Assembly (NCBI GenBank): GCA_016296345.1
Contig: JAEDJL010000061.1
Coordinates: 1 to 6,476 of the forward strand
Direction: 5' to 3'
From: Bacteroidales bacterium
Lineage (GTDB): Bacteria > Bacteroidota > Bacteroidia > Bacteroidales > P3
DNA: 6,476 nt
Positions 5,611-6,476 of this stretch are shown one piece after another. How positions within the stretch are numbered: the stretch's first letter is position 1; each line of letters opens with the position of its first letter. The notes below the pieces were generated by a model, which was not told the DNA's origin, did not search any database, and was given only the letters and a program-made list of their open reading frames with translations. Made by a program: the position numbers and the translations under genes.

Positions 5611-6476
5611 TTTTTTTGCAGGCTTACTGTTTTTGGCATTGGTAATGCAGTGTTTTGTAACAAAGGGACAAAACACTCTCAGTTCGCCTTACAGCAAGTA
5701 TGGCATAGGAGAAACGGATATGTTCAAGAACTCTGTCAATGCTGCAATGGGTGGCGTCGGTTATGCGATGCACCGAAACAATATGGTGAACAATCTCAAT
5801 CCTGCATCTTACTCTGCGATTGACTCAATGTCGTTTGTGTTCGATATAGGCTTCTATACCAACAACGTAATTTTGAGAAGCAATACCGCAAGGACCAAAG
5901 GAAGCATCGGGGGCATATCTCACATCATGTTTGCTTTCCCTGTGCATAAGACAACGAAGATTGCAGGAGGATTGCTACCCGTTTCCTCGATTGATTTCAC
6001 CTCTTCCGAAACTCACAGCGGCGACACAATCAACATAGGAACGCACAAGGCAACATACGCAGGGGACGGCGGAGTGAACAAAGCCTTTGTCGGACTGTCC
6101 TTTCAGCCCGGCGAGAAAGCAGGATTTCTTCACAACCTTTCAATCGGAGCAAACATTTCCTATTTATTTGGAAACTATTACAGAAGTTCGACTTTGAGCT
6201 TTCCCGATTCTGCCTATCACTTGTCTTCTCGCATAGAAAACAATTACAAAATCTCGGCTTTTGCAGTCGATTTTGGCTTGCAGTATTTCCAAACGCTTAA
6301 AAACGGCGATGTGTTGGGCATAGGTATGGCTTATGACCTTGCAAACACACTTCCGACCGAGAACCAATACCGACACTACACCTACAGCGTTACGGCAGGT
6401 GTCGAAACAATCCGAGATTCCGTAAGATACGAAGACACAGACTGCGAAATAAAATATCCTCAGACCATAGGAGCAG
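5591..6476 (+). CDS. Outer-membrane beta-barrel-type protein, N-terminal part (runs off window)
   Basis: The frame is open from ATG 5591 to the right edge, 295 complete codons with no stop, so the gene is cut by the window and not broken. The N-terminus is a signal peptide: Arg2/Lys5, hydrophobic 8-19, likely cleavage TKG|QN after Gly26. The mature start SSPYSKYGIGE, then AAMGGVGYAMHRNNMVNNLNPASY, is typical of a Bacteroidota outer-membrane family with a FadL/OMPP1- or PorV-like look. The later part alternates short aromatic/glycine strands (SIGANISYLFGNYY, FAVDFGLQYFQ, LGIGMAYDLA) as in a beta-barrel. The ligand is unknown; assignment to FadL, PorV or another subgroup is uncertain. It overlaps the coaX end by 20 nt, suggesting translational coupling. 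I recall this pairing next to coaX, followed by lptC-like genes, in other Bacteroidales, but the window stops too early to test it. Confidence 0.85.
   Translation, partial: MRIPKNNFFAGLLFLALVMQCFVTKGQNTLSSPYSKYGIGETDMFKNSVNAAMGGVGYAMHRNNMVNNLNPASYSAIDSMSFVFDIGFYTNNVILRSNTARTKGSIGGISHIMFAFPVHKTTKIAGGLLPVSSIDFTSSETHSGDTINIGTHKATYAGDGGVNKAFVGLSFQPGEKAGFLHNLSIGANISYLFGNYYRSSTLSFPDSAYHLSSRIENNYKISAFAVDFGLQYFQTLKNGDVLGIGMAYDLANTLPTENQYRHYTYSVTAGVETIRDSVRYEDTDCEIKYPQTIGA

Overview
The window looks like a chromosomal segment from a member of the Bacteroidota, probably order Bacteroidales. The evidence is a Bacteroidota-type promoter (TTG, then TAnnTTTG) in front of purL, no Shine-Dalgarno sequences, several signal peptides that end just before Gln, a likely type IX secretion (T9SS) C-terminal tail at the left edge, and an outer-membrane protein with the 'SSPYSKYGIG' N-terminus typical of the phylum. 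No species is claimed. All genes are on the + strand, and there are no RNA genes, insertion sequences, prophage genes or CRISPR arrays.

Left edge and intergenic region (1-445): the last 14 codons of an upstream gene, whose tail resembles a T9SS sorting signal, are followed by a strong intrinsic terminator (76-108). Next comes a compact array of four 21-bp units (168-251), each carrying a 13-bp near-palindrome AAAWCGSCGWTTT. This is the most unusual structure here. About 165 bp without recognisable features follow, then the purL promoter (394-425) and a very short leader.

Gene block (446-6476): purL (short-form FGAM synthase), an exported C1B cysteine peptidase (bleomycin hydrolase/aminopeptidase C family), a small acidic exported protein of unknown function, coaX (type III pantothenate kinase), and the first 295 codons of an outer-membrane beta-barrel-type protein that runs off the right edge. 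Gaps are 35, 18 and 9 nt, then a 20-nt overlap, and no terminator is visible between the genes. Co-transcription from the purL promoter is therefore plausible but unproven.

Functionally the block mixes cytoplasmic purine and CoA cofactor biosynthesis with three cell-envelope or exported proteins. I see no single new multi-gene system. The items worth a second look are the 21-bp palindrome array, the unknown acidic exported protein with its need for a corrected start, and the T9SS tail at the edge.
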